A stretch of DNA of 64,000 nucleotides, from contig CM063245.1 in the NCBI GenBank assembly GCA_032158295.1, positions 4,946,700-5,010,699 of the forward strand. Reading direction: 5' to 3'. How positions within the stretch are numbered: the first letter of the stretch is position 1; the number at the start of each line of letters is the position of its first letter. Made by a program: the position numbers and the translations under genes. This document shows positions 9,525 through 21,308 of this stretch, piece after piece. The stretch comes from Pycnopodia helianthoides (lineage: Eukaryota; Echinodermata; Asteroidea; Forcipulatida; Asteriidae). A model generated the notes under the pieces. The model was not told the DNA's origin and searched no databases. It was given only the letters and a program-made list of their open reading frames with translations.

Positions 9525-12500
9525 GTAAAAAAAGAAAAGGTATTGCAATGTCATTGCAGGTGTTTATCGTCATTGCTCGAAATAAAATGAATGTTTAGTC
9601 TAAGATCAGTTTTTAAATTAATTTCAATATGGCCATTTATTATGCACAGCAAATTGAAAAGCAGAGCTACTCATTGTGATGTTTTTTTTAACTTGAGTTG
9701 AAGTTGAAGTTGAAAGTAGCCTGCTGGGCCCAATTTTATATCATAGAGCTGCTAAGCACAACAATTTGCTTAGCATGAAATTTTTTCATTGATAAAAACA
9801 GGATTACCAACCAAATTTCCACATGATTTACCGTATAAGCAAACAACAGCTGAATACCAGTAACAGGCAATATGAAACACATGGAAATTTGGTTGGTAAC
9901 CCTGTTTTTATCAAGGAAGAAATTTCATGCTAAGCAAATTGTTGTGCTTAGCAGCTCTATGAAATTGGGCCCAGCTGCCAAGTCAAAAGAGTCCACTGCA
10001 TGCAGCGTGGTACACAATCCATCAAGGCATTGTTGGTTTTGTTTAAGAATGAATACATTTCAAACCTCTAGGTTTCAAAAAACAAACACAACATAAATTG
10101 CAAAAAATATAAGAAAATGTCATGAAGTTAAGTGGTTACTATACTTATTACTTTATTGGTGGATTTTTCGGGGTTTTCTTTATCACATATGATGTTCATT
10201 TCATTAACCCTCTTGCTGTCTGACCATTCAATACCATTCACTGTGGTTTTGAATGATAGATAAACTATGCCAGCCTGCAATATGATACCATGAGGGAATG
10301 CATGTACACAGAACACAGTTAGTTCTGTGCACAGATGTGCCACCGTACACAACCTTGGCAGTCGAATGGTTTCAAATGGTTGGTCAACTCCCTGGAAAAT
10401 GTTGCCAAGAGTCACGGAGAGTAGGAGGGTTAAAGCACCTTCACTCCCTTCAGTTTCACAGTAATGAAATATGCGCCATCTTGTTCAAAGGGCAGATTTG
10501 TTTACTTTGAACACGCGTTGCTGTCTGCGACACGGCGCCCAAACTTCCACACACCGTCCAGACGTGTGCCTGAAGTTTTAGTGCAAAGTTGAGGCAGCAA
10601 CGCGTGTTCAAAATAAACAAATCTGCCCTTGAATTAAACAAGATGGCACATATTTACTCCTGGAAGTATGAGGTTCACTCGACTATCGTCTCCACTAAAA
10701 GAGACAATAGCAGAAGTTGCAGAACAAACATCATATAGTTCTAGGAGTAGCACATGTTAATTTATTATACCATGAAAGAGCTTATTTCTCAGCAATCGAA
10801 ATAAAGCAAGAATATTTGGTGTTTCCTAGCCCTGGTGTTTCTGATCAGCGAAGTGTGGGTTCAAGTCCCGCTCTTGATATTTGTGTCCTTGATTGAGCAA
10901 GACACTTTTAAAACCATTATTGGTTGCACATAAAAGAATCCAGTAGGCCTACATTTATCGTTAAAGAAGGTGTTTGCCTCAGTGTTTCTGATATGGTTGG
11001 CTGCATTAAGTTTGTCCACAGGACCTTGTAAACCATTACAAGGTGCTATTTGCTACTTGCACGGATCCCCAATGTGCGTGCAGAGCCTCGACTTCATGCT
11101 TCATTTGTATTGTATTTATGTATCTGTTTGGATGAAAGTGTCATTACATTACTGTGACAATACAGTTATATAGTGCTTCACTGCTGTCCCCAATTTGATG
11201 CTCTACATGCAAAATGGCTTACCATGCAATTGGCGAATATATATTAAAAATGGGTCTTATAATTCCAAAAAATATTTCTGCATACCTGAAGAATAAATAA
11301 TGGGCGCTTTGGGATGCCCTTCAACTACGTGTTGTTATTAATATTACTCCAGTATGATTTTTATTGTAACTCTCACGTGTCTATGATATGATTGATATAA
11401 TAGGCGGCGACGCCGAGATGCTTGACGACACCCTGGAGAAGTCCAAATGCGCCCCGTCAGAAACAACTTCAGAAAAGTCCGATCCAGAGGACGGGAGCAC
11501 CTTACCGAGTGGAACAAAGACGGAATCCACAAACCAGCAAAGTGAAAACACAAACTCACAAACAAAAAATGGCAGCGAGCCACCAGACACAACTGCTGTC
11601 AATGTGACAACTGAGAACAATAGTAAAGAAGATGACAATTCTAAGGAGACTGCCATGGATGTATCTGCCAGTGCTGAACTGACTAGAGTCTCGAGTGAGG
11701 AGCCTGCGGTGGCAGCAGCAGCAGCAGCTGCAGAACCAAAAGAAACAGTGGATTTTAAAGTGATGTTTAATAAACAAAAACATGATGTCAGTTTTGATCT
11801 GGATGGAACGGTTGCATCTCTAAAGATTCATTTGCAGACAATAACAGGTTTGTTATTAATGAGCAGTTTATTTGAACTAGGATTTAAAAATTAATGACAA
11901 GAAAACAAATCAGAAAGCCCACAATTGTAAAGGTGGTTCTGATATTCCTCAGAATATTCATGTCTAAAAACACTGCCATGAGCAAAATATAAGTCAGCCA
12001 GACCCTTCAATTTAGCAAATCAAAATGAGACATTTTATTTTGTGATAAAGCGGGAAAACCAAGCTTTTTTTCTCTCAAAAAGACACCTGCTTAAATTGTT
12101 GAAACTTGCACAGGTGTATTTCTTGAAAACTAGAGGATTCAAAAGAAAGTATCCTCACAAACCCAATAATTTTTATCAGAAGCAAAGTTAGAATTTCATT
12201 TCATGCCCTTAAACAATAGAAGAGCATTTCAAACAGCTCTGTAAATATAGGATACCTAATTTGCATTTTGATCACCTGCCCATCTTGCAATAGTTTGCCT
12301 GCACTGGTAGAAAAATGGCGGCACAGTATTTGTCTTTTTTCAAACTGGTGGAAGCCAGTTTTAAAAACAGGTCAACCAGTATGAACTACATCAACCAAGA
12401 TTTGCATGGTCACATCTGTGCAACCGATAATCTGTTGATTTACTTTTTCAAGTTTATAGCCCAAAAAGTTGCACAAATTTTGTGTTTATGCGTGGATGTT

Positions 12501-15500
12501 TGATGGGGTTCAATTAAGAATCTTGCAATTCATGATAATCAGAAGTGTCGTACAGTCATTGAAGTCAGCTGTCTGTTACATATTGCTTAAAAGTTTTGAT
12601 AACAGTCCGTTTCTGTTTTTGTTTGTCCGGGCATACCTACCACAAGCTTTGGCTTTTTCTGGCTATGCCCCATCTCCAATCATCTTCTTGCTGTTCTTAT
12701 AGTATTGTTACTATGATTATCTGTTGGACTTGACAAAAATTAAAGTCTTGAAATTGAAAATAGACTTTTGCAGCCAATAAAAACCTAAGTGTAATGACTG
12801 CTTCTGCCCGCCAGGCCAAGTAATGGTTTATGATTGCTGTGATAAATAACATTATTTTGTTTCCTACTATTTACGTGATTCTTAGGCGTACCATCAGGTA
12901 TGCAGAAGTTGATGTACAGAGGTCTGATGAAAGATGACAAAACGCTGAGGGACCTAAAGGTCACCAAAGGGGTCAAGTTGATGCTGATTGGATCAACCAT
13001 CAACGACGTTCTAGAGGTCAATAAACCCGTTGCCAAGACAACTGCTAAAGAAAAAGACGAAGCAGGTATAATCAGGTTGTCTTTAAAATCAACATTTGTG
13101 GGTTTTTCCCTCATTACAGGATTTGCCCTTAACTCTTTTTAGTGAATGGTCAGCAGGATCAGTTAGCTTGTCATTTCACTAGTCCATCAGCTTTTAAACT
13201 AGTCCATCAGCTTTTAAACTAGTCCATCAGCTTTTAAACTAGTCCATCAGCTTTTAAACTAGTCCATCAGCTTTTAAACTAGTCCATCAGCTTTTAAACT
13301 AGTCCATCAGCTTTTAAACTAGTCCATCAACTTTTAAACTAGTCCATCAGCTTTTAAACTAGTCCATCAGCTTTTTAAACTAGTCCATCAGCTTTTAAAC
13401 TAGTCCATCAGCTTTTAAACTAGTCCATCAGTTTTTAAAACTAGTCTATTAGCTTTTAAACTAGTCCATAATACAAGTAATCGGGATGCTTTTTTATTAC
13501 TGAACTGGACAGCCGGACCACTTGGAGTGAATTTTGACAGGTCCTCATGTATTTTGACTTGGCATTTGGCCAGCGGACCACTGTTAAAGGAGAACCCTGC
13601 ATTAGTAGGGTGTACATAATGACAAACAACACTGGTGTACATGACATCTGCATTGGATTGGTCGATAGAAATTTGAGTTGAGCCATTTGCGAGTTAGATT
13701 TTGATAATGTCTGGTACACAGACTTGCTTTAGTCTCCAGTAACTGTTTAAATGTTTAAATTTTTCAGACTAAAGGCATTGTTGCACTGTCACATGGTTTG
13801 GTGCAAGCTTTCACTGAGTAACAATATATATCAAGTAATAAACCACAGGGGAACCTGGCTGGTTAACCTATAAATAGCAGAGGGATCACCTTCATATTTG
13901 ACATAAAAAGTTGCATCTCCTTACATGCCTTGAGGGGATCCCTCTCCTGCTGTTTCACAGGTTGTATCGTAAACTTGGGTGTGATCCAGGCCTGGAATTA
14001 CACAGAGGTCACGGAGGCCATGACCTCTGTTGCCCCTGGTCTTGGCCTTGGTGCCCTTTCTAAAGTTTCCCATAGACTTTAAAGATTTTCTGCTGGAAGT
14101 GCCCTTTGCAAAATGAAAATGGCCTTGCCCTCTCAAAGATGAAAGTCCAGGCCTGGTGATCCCTGGCTGTACAGCAGTCACAGGTTGATTGGCCTCTGAC
14201 TGGCATCACAAACAAATATATTGACAAAATAGGGAGACCCCCAACATGAGGGCTAGATAGCTCAATTGGTGGAGCACCGGCACGTTAATCCTGAGGTCGC
14301 AGGTTCAAGTCCTGCTCTAGTCAATTTTTTTTTGTTCAGCCCAAAATTAGTTCCATTAGAGATGGCCAACGCCCACACACCATTCTCAGTGAATGTGTAT
14401 GGCACAATGGTACCTGGCTTTGCCCATCTGGAGGTTACTTTAAACAAGCTTACCAAACCATTGGACATAGCAAGACTGTCTTTAGTATATATAAAAAAAA
14501 AATTGAGGGTCCACTTGTGACCAATCAAGTCATTGTACCAGACATTACTCAAAATCTTACTCGCAAATCGTTTATTCAGTGTAGAATCATTCGTTTTAAT
14601 TTCTTGCTTGTTTCTGTTTTTCCCCATTGCCTTTTGTGTCAACTATGGAAGCCCCAGCCAAGGAATCATTGAGCAAACAGAAGATGCACAAGAAGGTTCT
14701 TGATAAAGGCAAACCAGAAGACATCATGCCAGGCTATAAGGGCAGAAAGGTACAGTCTGAGTTACCTCAAAAGCCAACAGTAGAATCTGAGCGGTTAAAA
14801 GAGCACCAGACTCAAGCTCTGTTGTTTCTGTGATTGGCAGAGTGAGGGTTCGAGTCCCGGCCATGGCCTTTATAACACCTTGTCAGGTTTTACAAGGTGC
14901 TGTGGCACAATCAGCTGCCAACCGTTTGTATTAATTTTATTTCTTGGGCAATCATAAAAAAGTACGTACACAGTCAAAATAGCAAAAACATTAACAAAGA
15001 AAACTACAAAAACAAATTACAAAAATAAAGAGGTAAGTGAACCAGCTGGAGCCCGATGGATCGCCTAAAAGAAACAAAAAGTTAGAGGCTCTCACTTCCA
15101 GCTGGTTCTAAGAACAAAACTTTAAAAATATATTTATATGTTAATATATATATAAATATGTCCTGTCCTTTCATGTTTCCCGCTTGGTCCAGTAATCCAC
15201 CCTTTCACTGACCATCCTTTTGTCCCCACCACATAACTCTTATTGGTTCTTAGCCAGCCCACTGTTTGTAAACTAATAACTTTGATTGGCTATAATTTTC
15301 CCTCCTTTTTCTGGATACCATCCCATTGTTTTTTGCCTCTCTTTTTTGCTATAAATGGATATGTTTTTCGTTTGTGCTTGTTTATGCCTCTGACGAAGGT
15401 CTGGTTTGGATCAAAAGCTAAGGCCATCTACCCTACAAATTTTATATATAAATATGTATATATGCCATGCCAGAAACGCCAGGGCAACCTCTTCTCGTAA

Positions 15501-17974
15501 CGATAAGTTTAAACTGGGTTCTTTTGGGTGAATAACACAGTAGTTGGGACCTTGGGTATGGCTTTACATCCCATCCAAAGGTCGAAGCAATTTAAAAGAC
15601 ACGGCAATGTGAGAAAAGGTTTAGCTTGAGGTGTTTCATCATTTTAGAAAAAAAAAAACACAATGTGACAAAGATTTGCACTTGACTTTTGTTGTCACTC
15701 TGCACAGGATGCGTTACCGTCGGTGCCAATATCTGGCATGTACAACAAGGCTGGGGGAAAAGTGCGACTCACGTTCAAACTGGAAATCGATCAACTCTGG
15801 ATAGGCACAAAAGGTGAGTGTTAAACAGCTTTTGTAATGGTGAACAATACAATAGTTACTCCCGAATCCCTGCTCGGGTTCGATTTGACAAAGAGCTATT
15901 ATATTGATCGTGTAGCAAGCAAAGTGTGATGTCATAATACAATTCACTATGGCGATATCTTAAGGTGAACCAATGGTGCCTGTGAAATCAAGCCCAGGTT
16001 TTGTCTGATTTTGATTCAGTACTGTACAGCTAAACAACCCATGCACAGCAATCATGTTTTGCCGTCAACTGAATCTCATGTCTGGAATTTCATCTTTGAG
16101 AAGGCAAGGTCATCTTCATTGGCTCTTCCAGTGGAAAATCGTCAGGTCCATGGACAAAATTTGAAGGGGCACCAAGGCCAAGACCAGAGGCCCAGTGCCC
16201 AGTTTCATGACACTGCTTATCGCGGAACTCTGCACTTTTTGCCCATATAATCACTCGTTTTAAAGGGCACCGTAAATGCAGAATGATGTGGTAAGCAGTG
16301 CTATGAAATTGGGCCCTTGGTAACAAAGGCCAAGAGCTCTGTAGCCTCCGTGTAGTCCCTGGAATAAACCTGCGGTACTTCTTTACCTTGCACTTGAAAG
16401 ACATAGATGCCTCGATAAATAGTGTCCAAAATAATAGATGATGAAAGGCTGTCAACATGTGCATGGAGGAAAGCACCGTCCGAACTGTGCAGAGTTCTCG
16501 CTGGCACCCAAGCACTCCTGGTCTCTAAGATGTTAATAGAATCTTGATACAGCGCTTACATTTTTTGATATGGTTTTTTTTTCTTCTTCTGACAGAACGG
16601 ACAGAAAAGCTTCCAATGAGCTCCATTAAGAATGTCATCAGTGAACCCGTAGAGGGACATGAGGATTACCATATCATGGTGAGTAGCTCAGGGCCCAATT
16701 TCATAGAGCTGCTTAAGCAGAAAATATTGCTTAACGATTTCCTGCTAAGCAGAAATCAGCAGGATACCAGTTACAAATTGTACATGTATGTGACATGGTA
16801 GTTTGGCCGGTAACCTTATTCTGGGGGCTCTGTAGAACTTTAGTAGGTATTTCAAAAAGGTCGATATTGTTAACAGTAGAATCAAGAGAGTAAATATAAA
16901 ATGGTAAGTAACTATTCTAGTATTTGTAGTACACAAGCATTTAAACATCTCTTTTGGAAGGAGTGTTGGCTCTGAAAGGAGCCGTTGGTTTTGTCTCGAA
17001 CGTTTCAAACAGCGTGCTCTGCGCGTTGATTATGCTGTTTAGTGTTTGGTTATAATGGAGGTGGGACTGCAAACATTGTGTTAATGAATATTGATACTGG
17101 GTTGAACAAAGACAAATTGACTGGAGCTGGACTTGAACCTAAGACCTCCCGATTGAAATGCCAACGCTGTACTAACGGAGCTGTCTCGCCCTAATGTTGT
17201 CGATCTCGCTATTTTGTCATTATTCTCTTAGGACACAAATAACCACAACAGTACACATTGAGTTGGCTTATTGGTATCAGCTTCAAGTGCTATGTTTATT
17301 CAACCATGTCACACCACATTGGTTAATTACCAATTGGGCAAAACCAGTAACTATGTAATAACAAATTTTATTTGAAAGTAACCCCCAACAGACATACATG
17401 AATACCGGGGCCGGATTACTTGGCAACCTGCCATAACATTACTTGGCAGCCTGCCATAAACAAATGTGGGCAAACACACTTGCCCACAAACCACAGACAA
17501 GAGGGTAACCCCCATCAGACATAAATGAATACACATACATGAATACCGGGCCCGGATTACTTGGCAACCTGCCATACGTCGGTATCTTTGTTCGGAGGTG
17601 CAAGTCAAAAGCCATTCAACCTGTAACTGCGGTATTTCCAGGGATCACACCCAAGTTGCGCTACAACCTGCCATACTGCAGTAACTGTTACAATGTAGAC
17701 ATAGGCCAATTACTTTGCTTGTAAAGAAATAAATTTGATATATCACATTCAGTTAGAGTGACATTACTCACAATGCAAACCCTAAAACCAAATCTGACTG
17801 ATCCGCCACACTGCAATAACATTTGTGCTTATATTTTGTCCTTTCTTTGTTTCTAAATTATAGGCCATTCAACTAGGCCCGACAGAGCAATCTCGCTACT
17901 GGCTGTACTGGGTACCGGCACAGTACACCCACGCCATCAAGGATGCAATCCTCTTCAAGTGGCAGTATTTCTGA
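9497..17974 (+). CDS. UBFD1: Ubiquitin domain-containing protein UBFD1 (7 coding exons)
   Basis: Exons 9497-9524, 11404-11847, 12886-13065, 14652-14749, 15708-15813, 16596-16678 and 17864-17974 join in frame for 349 residues (human about 310). Residues 10-124 are acidic, Ser/Thr-rich low complexity with an eight-Ala run. A ubiquitin-like fold spans about 125-203 (VDFKVMFNKQKHDVSFDLDG, then GMQKLMYRGLMKDDKTLRDL and LIGSTINDVLEVN). The conserved family C-terminus follows: KVLDKGKPEDIMPG, SGMYNKAGGKVRLTFKLE, WIGTKERTEKLP, EGHEDYHIM, LGPTEQSRYWLYWVPAQY, and the end ILFKWQYF. UBFD1 is a poorly understood ubiquitin-binding protein linked in vertebrates to NF-kB signalling. An in-frame upstream ATG at 9380 could add 39 residues, but these are not family-like. 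The second ATG (9500) has the better Kozak context. Confidence 0.94.
9726..9972. repeat. GGGCCCAATTTCAT-family MITE, near-complete 247-bp palindrome
   Basis: GGGCCCAATTTTAT at the left mirrors ATGAAATTGGGCCC at the right. Nearly the whole element folds on itself (AACCAAATTTCCACATG against CATGGAAATTTGGTTGG). It lies in UBFD1 intron 1. Confidence 0.8.
10204..10433. mobile_element. piggyBac-like MITE, copy 2 (TTAA target)
   Basis: Flanked by TTAA, with CCCTCTTGCTG and CCCTCCTACTC ends. It is closely similar to 2656-2884. UBFD1 intron 1. Confidence 0.75.
10466..10652. repeat. Inverted-repeat MITE with ~60-bp arms
   Basis: GCCATCTTGTTCAAAGGGCA at the left is mirrored by CTGCCCTTGAATTAAACAAG at the right, and GAACACGCGTTGCTG is repeated inverted further in. 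UBFD1 intron 1. Confidence 0.75.
10820..11315 (+). repeat. tRNA-Leu-derived SINE, 5'-truncated old copy
   Basis: A B box (GGGTTCAAGTCCCGCTC), GAGCAAGACACTT, GGACCTTGTAAACCATTACA and GGGCGCTTTGGGATGCCC appear in the order of the copy at 49488. UBFD1 intron 1. Confidence 0.65.
11404..11847 (+). CDS. UBFD1: UBFD1 exon 2
   Basis: It starts after ATAATAG at 11403, has 444 bp and ends ATAACAG before GTTTGTTA, phase 1. It encodes the acidic region, the poly-Ala run and the first half of the ubiquitin-like domain. If exon 1 is wrong, an ATG at 11388 would be the alternative start. Confidence 0.88.
12886..13065 (+). CDS. UBFD1: UBFD1 exon 3
   Basis: A 180-bp exon, phase 1 in and out, with acceptor TTCTTAG and donor GTATAA. 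It completes the ubiquitin-like domain (MQKLMYRGLMKDDKTLRDL, then STINDVLEVN). Confidence 0.93.
13180..13468. repeat. 20-bp minisatellite, ~14 copies
   Basis: The unit AGTCCATCAGCTTTTAAACT repeats head to tail almost without change, with single substitutions and two one-base insertions. There are no spacers. UBFD1 intron 3. Confidence 0.95.
13988..14157. mobile_element. CAGGCCTG-ended MITE with 6-bp flanking repeat
   Basis: Both ends read CAGGCCTG and the element is flanked by GTGATC on each side. The interior (TTGCCCCTGGTC, AAATGAAAATGGCC) matches 35206 and 37873. UBFD1 intron 3. Confidence 0.65.
14248..14335 (+). repeat. tRNA-headed SINE, GTT-loop type
   Basis: GGGCTAGATAGCTCAATTGG (A box), a CACGTTAAT loop and GGTTCAAGTCCTGC (B box), then a T-run and GTTCAGCCC. 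The anticodon stem is mispaired, so this is a SINE head, not a tRNA gene. Confidence 0.65.
14652..14749 (+). CDS. UBFD1: UBFD1 exon 4
   Basis: A 98-bp exon, entering in phase 1 and leaving in phase 0, with acceptor ATGGAAG after a long pyrimidine tract and donor GTACAG. It contains KQKMHKKVLDKGKPEDIMPG, one of the most conserved family motifs. Confidence 0.9.
14775..14930 (+). repeat. tRNA-Leu-derived SINE, fragment
   Basis: It contains CCAGACTCAAGCTCTG, a GAGGGTTCGAGTCCCGGCC B box and ACAAGGTGCTGTGGCAC. It starts just downstream of UBFD1 exon 4. Confidence 0.65.
15380..15425 (+). repeat. Hammerhead-like / retroelement end remnant
   Basis: CTGACGA (the CUGANGA core) is followed by a small stem (GGTC with GATC) and AAAA where an intact hammerhead has GAAA. 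Penelope-like retroelements carry such motifs near their ends. The core is mutated, so self-cleavage is not expected. UBFD1 intron 4. Confidence 0.25.
15708..15813 (+). CDS. UBFD1: UBFD1 exon 5
   Basis: A 106-bp exon with acceptor CTGCACAG and donor GTGAGTG. It encodes LPSVPISGMYNKAGGKVRLT and LWIGTK. Confidence 0.94.
16197..16316. repeat. GGGCCC-family MITE (subfamily B)
   Basis: GCCCAGTTTCATGACACTGC mirrors GCAGTGCTATGAAATTGGGC. UBFD1 intron 5. Confidence 0.75.
16596..16678 (+). CDS. UBFD1: UBFD1 exon 6
   Basis: An 83-bp exon with acceptor TCTGACAG and donor GTGAGTAG, leaving in phase 0. It encodes ERTEKLPMSSIKNVISEP and GHEDYHIM. Confidence 0.94.
16693..16825. repeat. GGGCCC-family MITE (subfamily A), 3' half missing
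   Basis: It begins GGGCCCAATTTCATAGAGCT 14 bp after the exon 6 donor and stops after GTAACCTTATTCTGG. UBFD1 intron 6. Confidence 0.7.
17090..17195 (-). repeat. tRNA-headed SINE, reverse copy
   Basis: The minus strand reads GGGCGAGACAGCTCCGTTAG, GGTTCAAGTCCAGC and GTCAATTTGTC, the family of 14248. UBFD1 intron 6. Confidence 0.65.
17864..17974 (+). CDS. UBFD1: UBFD1 exon 7 (terminal)
   Basis: 37 codons including TGA at 17972-17974. It encodes LGPTEQSRYWLYWVPAQY and ends KWQYF, the exact family C-terminus. Confidence 0.95.
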   Translation, partial: AIQLGPTEQSRYWLYWVPAQYTHAIKDAILFKWQYF

Positions 17975-18439
17975 CAGTCGGCAAACGTAACGCCCGCCCC
18001 TCTCTTCTTGTATTCTTCACCCGTCGTGTCAAAGCTCTTGTACTTGTTTGTTTCTCCTGCTGAAAGACGCTCCAATGGCCAGAGCAGTAGGTGATGCTGG
18101 TCTAGGGAGGGTCAGGGAAGGGGCTTGGCTGACAAAGTACAAAACACAGGCCTTCAACAACAAAAGGAAAAGGAGACTTTTGTGAACACTAGGTGGCAGC
18201 AGACTTACAAGGTCGATTCATTGCTCTCGAATTGGAGTGCATGCTCAGAATGTTAACATTCAAGATTACCTGGTATGTCCGCTGCTGCCTAGCATCAGAG
18301 AGTCTCCCTTTTTGGGAAGGGATGTTCACCAAGTTGAGCAAAATGGTTGAATCTAAGCTCTTCTGCATTTTTAATCAGCAACTTCCTGAAATCGTCAGAG
18401 AGTCCAACAGCATGCGGTAAACTCAAACACCCAACCCCA

Positions 18440-18633
18440 GGCCCCAATGTCATGGAGCAGCTTAAGCCATAACTTCTTCTTAAACTGTTTTCTGCTGAAC
18501 AAAAATGAGCAGGATACCAGTCACAGATGGTACATGTGGCATGGTATTTTGGCTGGTAATCTTATTCCGGTGAGCATAATTTTGTTGTGCTAAGCTACTT
18601 GTTGTGCTTAAGCAGCTCTGTGAAATTGGGCCC
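18440..18633. repeat. GGGCCC-family MITE (subfamily A)
   Basis: It has a decayed left end (GCCCCAATGTCATGGAGCAG) and an intact right end (GCTCTGTGAAATTGGGCCC). It probably lies in the UBFD1 3' UTR. Confidence 0.75.
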
Positions 18634-18876
18634 TGGACTTGAATTAGATAAACCTATTTTGTACAGTTTGCTCAATTGCTAATTGTAACTGTTAGTGTCA
18701 ACAAACATACATGTATTCAAAATATAGAACAAGTGTTGTTTTCAAAAAGAAGAGCTGAAAACGGCAGCATGCTGATTAATCATTATCCAGCATTCAGCTT
18801 TTTTTTCAAACAGAGTTGTTTGATGTATATATGAGGAGTATTGACCCCTTGAACCAATGTCACAAGCGGCTATAAC

Positions 18877-19136
18877 TATACCTCATACATATTCATGACC
18901 GAGAGTCGAATTCTCACTGGTCCATTCAACATCACGTGCCAAATGCTATATTTGCTGTTTACCAAACGCGCACGCAAGTTTTCACTCAGTCTACTTGTCA
19001 TGCGCTTTACGATCGTGGAACTGTTCCCGGGTGTTGTACACATACGCGAACACCGCCCTAGAGACATCCAACACATGAAGAGATGGCGGTACACGTACGT
19101 TTTCCAGAGTTCAATGATATATGTATGAGGTGTAGT
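18877..19136. repeat. MITE with CTATACCTCATACATAT ends
   Basis: ACTATACCTCATACATATTC at the left is mirrored by ATATATGTATGAGGTGTAGT at the right. No coding content is convincing. Confidence 0.6.
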
Positions 19137-19400
19137 CAAACAAATATAACATGGTTTATTTCAGTTGTACAGTCGCCTCGGGAACTAGTTTGTCAACTTT
19201 CAATACCTTGGGAGCTAATATCGACTGTACACCCTCAAGTCATATTATATACTGTCTGCCCAAGGTCTGCCATTTAGGGAGTCAAAATGCAAGATATAGT
19301 GCTGGCTTAACTGCACCGGCAACACCTAAAATTTGCACTGCGCACAGTTACACATGAGGATCTGACTCCCAAAATGGAGCAAGCAAGATTTATGACATTA

Positions 19401-19523
19401 GGGTCCGATTTCATGGCTCTGCTTACCGCGAAATTCTGCGCTTTACAGAGCCATGTAAAGCACATGATTCTATGAGCAGTAAATGCAGAATTCAGCATTA
19501 AGCAGAGCCATGAAATTCAGCCC
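19401..19523. repeat. GGGCCC-family MITE (subfamily B)
   Basis: The termini are GATTTCATGGCTCTGCTTAC and TTAAGCAGAGCCATGAAATT. Confidence 0.75.
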
Positions 19524-19696
19524 AGGTGAATTGGGGTCAATTGTGTTGGCAATACTGGTACTTTAAATGTATTTGTCACGCCTGAACCCACTAAATAGTT
19601 GCAACCCACTAAATCTTAAAAACTTAAACTCACAGAAATGATCATCAAGTTCAGGCGTAGCGTAATAATTACTCTTTTCCAGTCAATATATTATTA

Positions 19697-19873
19697 GGGC
19701 CCAAATTCATAGAGCTGCTTAAGCAGAAAATACTGCTGAGCAGAAATGAGCAGGATACCGGGCACAAATTGTACATGTGACATGGTATTTTACCTGGTAA
19801 CCTTATTCTGGTAAGCATAATTTTGTTGTGCTTAGCTACTTTTTGTGCTTAAGCAGCTCTATGAAATTGGGCA
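19697..19873. repeat. GGGCCC-family MITE (subfamily A)
   Basis: GGGCCCAAATTCATAGAGCT at the left and AGCTCTATGAAATTGGGC at the right. It directly abuts the next element. Confidence 0.8.
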
Positions 19874-19874
19874 C

Positions 19875-20003
19875 AGGCTGCATCCAAATTAATTGACTTT
19901 GGCTATGGCTATGGCCTTTGGCTGCTGCAGCAACGTTGAAGAATATACCTTTTCAGTGATTCGGACATAGCCACAGCCATAGCCGTTAATTCGGACTCAA
20001 CCT
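19875..20003. repeat. Palindromic MITE (GGCTATGGCTATGGC arms)
   Basis: AGGCTGCATCCAAATTAATT is mirrored by GTTAATTCGGACTCAACCT, and GGCTATGGCTATGGC by its complement. Confidence 0.7.
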
Positions 20004-21308
20004 ATTGTATATAAAACATTTTAACATACGCAAATTAACCAATCTTCATCGTTTGAAAATGGAAACAAACTCTCAATTAGATTTATAAACATCATTGCCT
20101 TTACAATCTCTACTGAAAATTGTGACTAACTGTTGGTATTGGTGGCATTTATGCAGAAGGTCATTTACCTATGGTCTTTAGATTGCAGTCTGAACATGGT
20201 ACAATTACAAGGTTTCTTTTGTTGGAATCCTCAAAGGGGCTGTGTCGTCATGATCATCGCAGGCCTGTGGCTGGACATGGACACTATAATTCCATGTACA
20301 GCCACATAACCATGATGACAGTTCCCTTGTAATTTTAATTCTATTCAATGAGACATTTCTTTCCTCTTTAAATAAAATATGAATAATGCATGGAATATAA
20401 AAGTAGGGGCAAACCTACAAAATACTTTATGCAAAGGAATTCAGATTTGCAAAGATTTGCCTAAAACTGTACGGTCTGCTGTTGCTACATGGGACTCATG
20501 CTGCTGAGGGGTGTATTCAAATAGAGTATCAAATCCTGGGCTCTATTTAATTTTCAAAACAAGGAAATTTGGTTCCCAAATGTGAGGGGTTATGGAGAAG
20601 GTGAGGTGGTGTAAACGTCAACAGTATTTTTTAAGTTGCATGTTGGCAGTTTATAAGCATACAAAATATGATGCAATTTTTGGGGTGGGATGGTTATCCC
20701 TTGGTTTTCATACAGGTATGAATTAGTATCAATACCTTAACATGGTCATCTTTTTTCTTTCTTTCTTCTTTTCGTTTCTCCCTTTTCAAGACAAATTGGG
20801 GTGTTGATGGTTTGTAATGGAGGCACACTAGCACTAGTTCTATTCTGTCCATGGAGTTTTAAGAAGTAGAGGGAACACTCTGTATGTCAGACACATATAA
20901 TTCTAATGACCCTCTTTTGGGCACAGTCCACTGTGGGTATACCCCGTACGAATGTCCACTTGGAAAATGTTTGCTGTGTAAACTGACGAGTGACCAGTGT
21001 ATGATGAGTCAGCGCCATTGTCTCAGTGGGCAAAAATGCGTCGGGCCAGGTTGCATGGTTTTATATGCCCTCAAGGTCCTATATTTACTTCTCTAAGTTT
21101 TTGTCAATGTTTATGTCATGTTGTCTGTGGGAGGAAGAATTTCGAGATCAGAAAATCTACTAACCTAAATATTTGGCAAGGTTGAAGTATTGGATTTTGG
21201 GACGCCCTCTTTCAAGGAAGTGGCAAAATTTCCCCCTCAAAAACCCCCAAATAATCTGGGAGCAATTTATGTAGGTGTGTCTTTTTAGTTTCATTGTGTG
21301 TAACACCA

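Noticed and set aside
11388..11403. ATG at 11388 as the UBFD1 start
   Set aside because: The acceptor at 11403 and exon at 9497-9524 match in phase and place the start near a promoter; kept only as an alternative.
13180..13468. CRISPR array
   Set aside because: Units are contiguous 20-mers without spacers, and the genome is eukaryotic.
14248..14335. Functional tRNA gene
   Set aside because: A and B boxes are present, but the anticodon stem does not pair and related copies show it is a SINE head.
18193..18420. 75-codon frame just downstream of UBFD1
   Set aside because: It lies in the expected UBFD1 3' UTR and shows no conserved motif.
20884..21096. Cysteine-rich 70-codon frame
   Set aside because: No signal peptide, no regular cysteine pattern, and no splice or family support.
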